Shown here piece after piece: positions 61,521-64,000 of a stretch of DNA of 64,000 nt. The notes under the pieces are model-generated. The model was given only the letters and a program-made list of their open reading frames with translations. It was not told the origin of the DNA and searched no databases. This DNA is from Pseudooceanicola endophyticus (GTDB lineage: Bacteria; Pseudomonadota; Alphaproteobacteria; Rhodobacterales; Rhodobacteraceae). Positions within the stretch are counted from its first letter, which is position 1. Each line of letters starts with the position of its first letter. The stretch covers positions 434,001 through 498,000 of the forward strand of contig NZ_JAHIAB010000002.1 of NCBI RefSeq assembly GCF_018760365.1. Reading direction: 5' to 3'. A program made the translations under genes and the position numbers.

Positions 61521-62701
61521 CGCCGGCGGCCCGTTTGGCGGCGGCGGCAGAGATCCTCGATCAGGTGATCGAAGGGACCCCCGCCGAGAAGGCCCTGACC
61601 GGCTGGGCGCGACGCTCGCGCTTTGCCGGCTCGAAGGATCGTGCGGCGATCCGGGACCATGTCTTTGATGCGCTGCGCTGTCGGCGCAGCTTTGCAGCAC
61701 TTGGGCAGGGGGCGGCGCCGGAAAGCGGGCGCGGCCTGATGCTGGGTTTGCTGCGCGCCGCCGGTCAGGCACCCGAAGCGATGTTCACCGGCGAGGGCCA
61801 CGCGCCCAAACCGCTGAGCGAGGCCGAGCAGGGCCCCTTCGCGCTGCCCGAGGATGCGGCGCGTGATCTGGATCTGCCGGGCTGGGTCTGGCCGCTGATG
61901 CAGCAGACCCTCGGGGATCAGGCGAGGGCTGCTGCCGAGGCGCTGCGCCACCGTGCGCCGGTGCATATCCGGGTCAACACCGCCCGCACCTCGGTCGCCG
62001 CGCTTCAGGCGCTGCTGGAGGCCGAGGGGCTGAAGGTTGCGCCGGTCCCGCTGGTGGAGACCGCGCTGGAGGTGACCGGGGGCGCCCGGCGCCTGCAACA
62101 GCTGCAGGCCTTCGAGGACGGGCTGTTCGAGATGCAGGACGCCGCCAGCCAGGCGATCTGCGCGGCGATCCCGCTGGCGCCCGGTGCGCGGGTGCTGGAC
62201 TACTGCGCGGGCGGTGGCGGCAAGACCCTGGCGCTTGGCGCCCGGGGCGGGCTGGACCTGACCGCCCATGATGCCGCTCCGGCGCGGATGAAGGACCTGC
62301 CGGCGCGTGCCGCGCGGGCCGGGCTGTCGGTGCAGCTGGCCTCCACCTCCGAACTGTCGCGGCTGGGGCCCTTCGATCTGGTGCTTTGCGATGCGCCCTG
62401 TTCCGGCAGCGGTGCCTGGCGCCGTGCGCCCGAGGGCAAGTGGCTGCTGACCCCCGAACGCCTGGACGAGGTGCGTGCCATTCAGGCGCAGATCCTGGAT
62501 CAGGCGCGCGATCTTGTGGCGCCGGGCGGGCAGCTGGCCTATGCGACCTGCTCGCTTTTCGCGGCCGAGAATGGCGATCAGGCCGATGCCTTCCTGGCCC
62601 GTCATGGCGCCGACTGGAGCGAAGAGGCGCGGCTGTCGCTGACGCCTGCCGATGGTGGCGACGGCTTCTTCCTGGCCCGGTTCCGGCGCCGCGCGGCCTA
62701 G
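61517..62701 (+). CDS. RsmB/NOP2-type RNA m5C methyltransferase
   Basis: The 394-residue product has an N-terminal NusB-like part and a Rossmann SAM domain. VLDYCAGGGGKTLALG (motif I), LVLCDAPCSGSGAWRRAPEG (motif IV with the resolving Cys) and AYATCSLFAAENGDQAD (motif VI with the nucleophilic Cys) are clear. It likely methylates cytosine in 16S rRNA, but RsmB versus another paralog cannot be settled. It shares the ATGA overlap with the flavoprotein gene. Confidence 0.87.
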   Translation: MTPAARLAAAAEILDQVIEGTPAEKALTGWARRSRFAGSKDRAAIRDHVFDALRCRRSFAALGQGAAPESGRGLMLGLLRAAGQAPEAMFTGEGHAPKPLSEAEQGPFALPEDAARDLDLPGWVWPLMQQTLGDQARAAAEALRHRAPVHIRVNTARTSVAALQALLEAEGLKVAPVPLVETALEVTGGARRLQQLQAFEDGLFEMQDAASQAICAAIPLAPGARVLDYCAGGGGKTLALGARGGLDLTAHDAAPARMKDLPARAARAGLSVQLASTSELSRLGPFDLVLCDAPCSGSGAWRRAPEGKWLLTPERLDEVRAIQAQILDQARDLVAPGGQLAYATCSLFAAENGDQADAFLARHGADWSEEARLSLTPADGGDGFFLARFRRRAA

Positions 62702-62754
62702 GGCGCCTGTAACGCGGTTCAGCCCTAGGATTTGGTGAACCTCCCAAAGGTCTG

Positions 62755-62769
62755 TTAACCTCCGTTTAA
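62755..62769 (+). promoter_or_regulatory. CtrA box upstream of the CckA-like kinase
   Basis: TTAA (62755–62758), seven bases, TTAA (62766–62769): the full CtrA consensus with correct spacing. It lies 53 bases before the ATG of the kinase gene. In alphaproteobacteria CckA activates CtrA, so the site implies a feedback loop. Confidence 0.65.
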
Positions 62770-62821
62770 TCAGTTCTCGACACTGATATTAACGAGAGGT
62801 TGCAGGCCGGGAGGGGCGCCT

Positions 62822-64000
62822 ATGGTCGACATCGGGGCGGATCGCGACATCGCGGATCTTGCAGTGCGGAGGCTGACCGCCCGGCGGCATGGGCTGATGG
62901 CCTGTTCCGCGGCGTTCTTCCTGCTGGCGCTGGTGGTGCCCTCGGTCGAGGTTTCCCTGACTTTCGCGATGAGCGGGCTGGTGCTGGCCGGGGTCCTGCT
63001 GGGCCTGCGGCTGCGCGGGCGGGGCGCTGCGCGTCCGCTGCCCGGGGCAGAGGCGGCGCTGCGCAGCCTGGCCGATCACGATACCGCGGCGATTCTGGTG
63101 GCCGATGGCGACGGTGCGGTGCGCTTTGCCAATGCCGCCGCCGGGCGCGATCTGGGGGCCGAGCAGCTGCGCAGCGTCGATGCCGCCCTGTCGGAACGCA
63201 TCCACAGTGTCGGGCCGGTGATCGACCGCCTGCAGGAGGCCGCGCTTCAGGCCGGCTCCGCGCGCGAGGACGTGGTGACGCTGAGCGGCCATGCCCGGCT
63301 CAGCGTGCAGTCGCTGGATGATGGGCGCTTCTACTGGCGGCTGGAGGATTTCGGCCCCGGTCGCAGCGAGGCCGAGCTGGATGCCCGCCTGCCGATGGTG
63401 ACGCTGGGGCGGGGGGGCGCGGTGCTTTACATGAACGCCGCCGCACGGCGGCTGGCGGGGCGGCGTCCGCAGCAGCTTTCGGAACTTTTCCTGGGGCCCG
63501 TCCGGCCCGGTCACCCGGTCGAGGTGCGCACGCCCCAGGGCAGCGAACGCCGCCGCCTGGTCGAAATTCCGGGCGAGGGCGGGCGGCGCGACGCGCTGCT
63601 GCTGCCCCTGAGCGAGGAGGATACCCTGCCGGAAGGGCTCTCTCAGGCCGACCGCACGATCTGGGACCTGATCGACGGGCTGCCGGTGGCGATCCTGCGC
63701 CTGTCGCCGAGCGGCGAGATCGAGCTGGCCAATACCGCCGCCTGCGCGCTGCTGGACATCCCCCGGGGGCCCGAGATGAAGCTGGCCGACCTGATGGAGG
63801 GGCTGGGCCGCTCGATCCCCGGCTGGCTGCACGAGGTGGCGACCCACGAGGGTGATGCGCAGTACCGGCCGCGCTCGGAATTCCTGCGGCTGTCGCGTTC
63901 GGAGCGCGAGATCTTCGTGCAGGTGGTGATCAAGCCCGTCCGCCATGCCGGACGCCCGGCGCTGATCGCCGTTCTGAGCGACGCGACCGAGCTGAAGACC
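62822..64000 (+). CDS. cckA: CckA-like PAS sensor kinase, 3′ end outside window
   Basis: The frame is open to the window end; 393 residues are visible. Two hydrophobic segments (about residues 27–47 and 49–65) precede a region with two or three PAS-like modules (first near 85, ILVADGDGAVRFANAAAGRD; second near 185; third near 290, GLPVAILRLSPSGEIELANT). The visible part ends LSDATELKT, just before the expected histidine-kinase segment. CckA is the best guess from PAS layout, order and CtrA box; kinase residues are not in the window. Confidence 0.6.
   Translation, partial: MVDIGADRDIADLAVRRLTARRHGLMACSAAFFLLALVVPSVEVSLTFAMSGLVLAGVLLGLRLRGRGAARPLPGAEAALRSLADHDTAAILVADGDGAVRFANAAAGRDLGAEQLRSVDAALSERIHSVGPVIDRLQEAALQAGSAREDVVTLSGHARLSVQSLDDGRFYWRLEDFGPGRSEAELDARLPMVTLGRGGAVLYMNAAARRLAGRRPQQLSELFLGPVRPGHPVEVRTPQGSERRRLVEIPGEGGRRDALLLPLSEEDTLPEGLSQADRTIWDLIDGLPVAILRLSPSGEIELANTAACALLDIPRGPEMKLADLMEGLGRSIPGWLHEVATHEGDAQYRPRSEFLRLSRSEREIFVQVVIKPVRHAGRPALIAVLSDATELKT

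Overview
The window is high-GC, densely coded DNA that fits an alphaproteobacterium of the Rhodobacterales (Paracoccus/Rhodobacter-like). Supporting evidence: the order argS–SPOR protein–nagZ–scpA–scpB, the DUF177–rpmF–plsX–fabH–ihfA–merR block, a two-domain dCTP deaminase, an OlsB-type acyltransferase, a CckA-like kinase preceded by a full CtrA box, and an intergenic repeat family seen in at least four copies. Assignment to this order is an inference from gene content; no rRNA lies in the window.

Positions 1–12,230 are the distal end of a P2-like contractile-tail prophage. It contains, in order, a tail/fibre gene cut by the window edge, sheath, tube, a tail-assembly chaperone with a textbook −1 frameshift site, a tape measure, gpU, gpX and gpD. 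A lysis module follows: two holin-like proteins, an anchored protein, a transglutaminase-like cysteine protease, an M15 endolysin and overlapping Rz/Rz1 spanins. A small two-gene cassette with toxin–antitoxin architecture lies between the spanins and the right attachment site, in reverse orientation. The attachment site itself is the 3′ part of a tRNA-Arg(CCG) gene. No integrase, head or packaging genes are in the window. Positions 12,231–14,186 are degenerate and hold a frameshifted IS110-family transposase.

Positions 14.2–32.6 kb hold accessory metabolism: a periplasmic cytochrome c and a secreted protein, then a complete Nit1C-type operon on the minus strand (nitB-C-D-E-F-G-H) extended by an LnmK-like acyltransferase gene. 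A divergent MocR-type regulator and an inverted-repeat operator lie at its head. Beyond a strong terminator come a DoxX protein and a cluster for amine or amino-acid oxidation: aminotransferase, two FAD oxidoreductases, RidA, an OCD/mu-crystallin protein, an APC permease and a divergent AraC regulator.

Positions 32.6–64 kb are mostly core genome: tRNA-Tyr and rlmB, a possible small RNA, argS to scpB, dcd, tRNA-Pro, the ihfA–fabH–plsX–rpmF block, bamE, olsB, an ABC-F ATPase, an AbrB-like membrane protein, tRNA-Gly, a RACo-like iron-sulfur ATPase, an ECF sigma/anti-sigma pair with a secreted partner, guaB, xylB, a PfkB sugar kinase, a D-lactate dehydrogenase-type flavoprotein, an RsmB-type RNA methyltransferase and the start of a CckA-like kinase that runs off the window.

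The most notable observations are the frameshift signal with its downstream stem-loop, an antisense membrane gene inside the tail operon, the prophage cargo cassette at the attachment site, the extended Nit1C locus with its operator, a candidate small RNA, and two full CtrA boxes.
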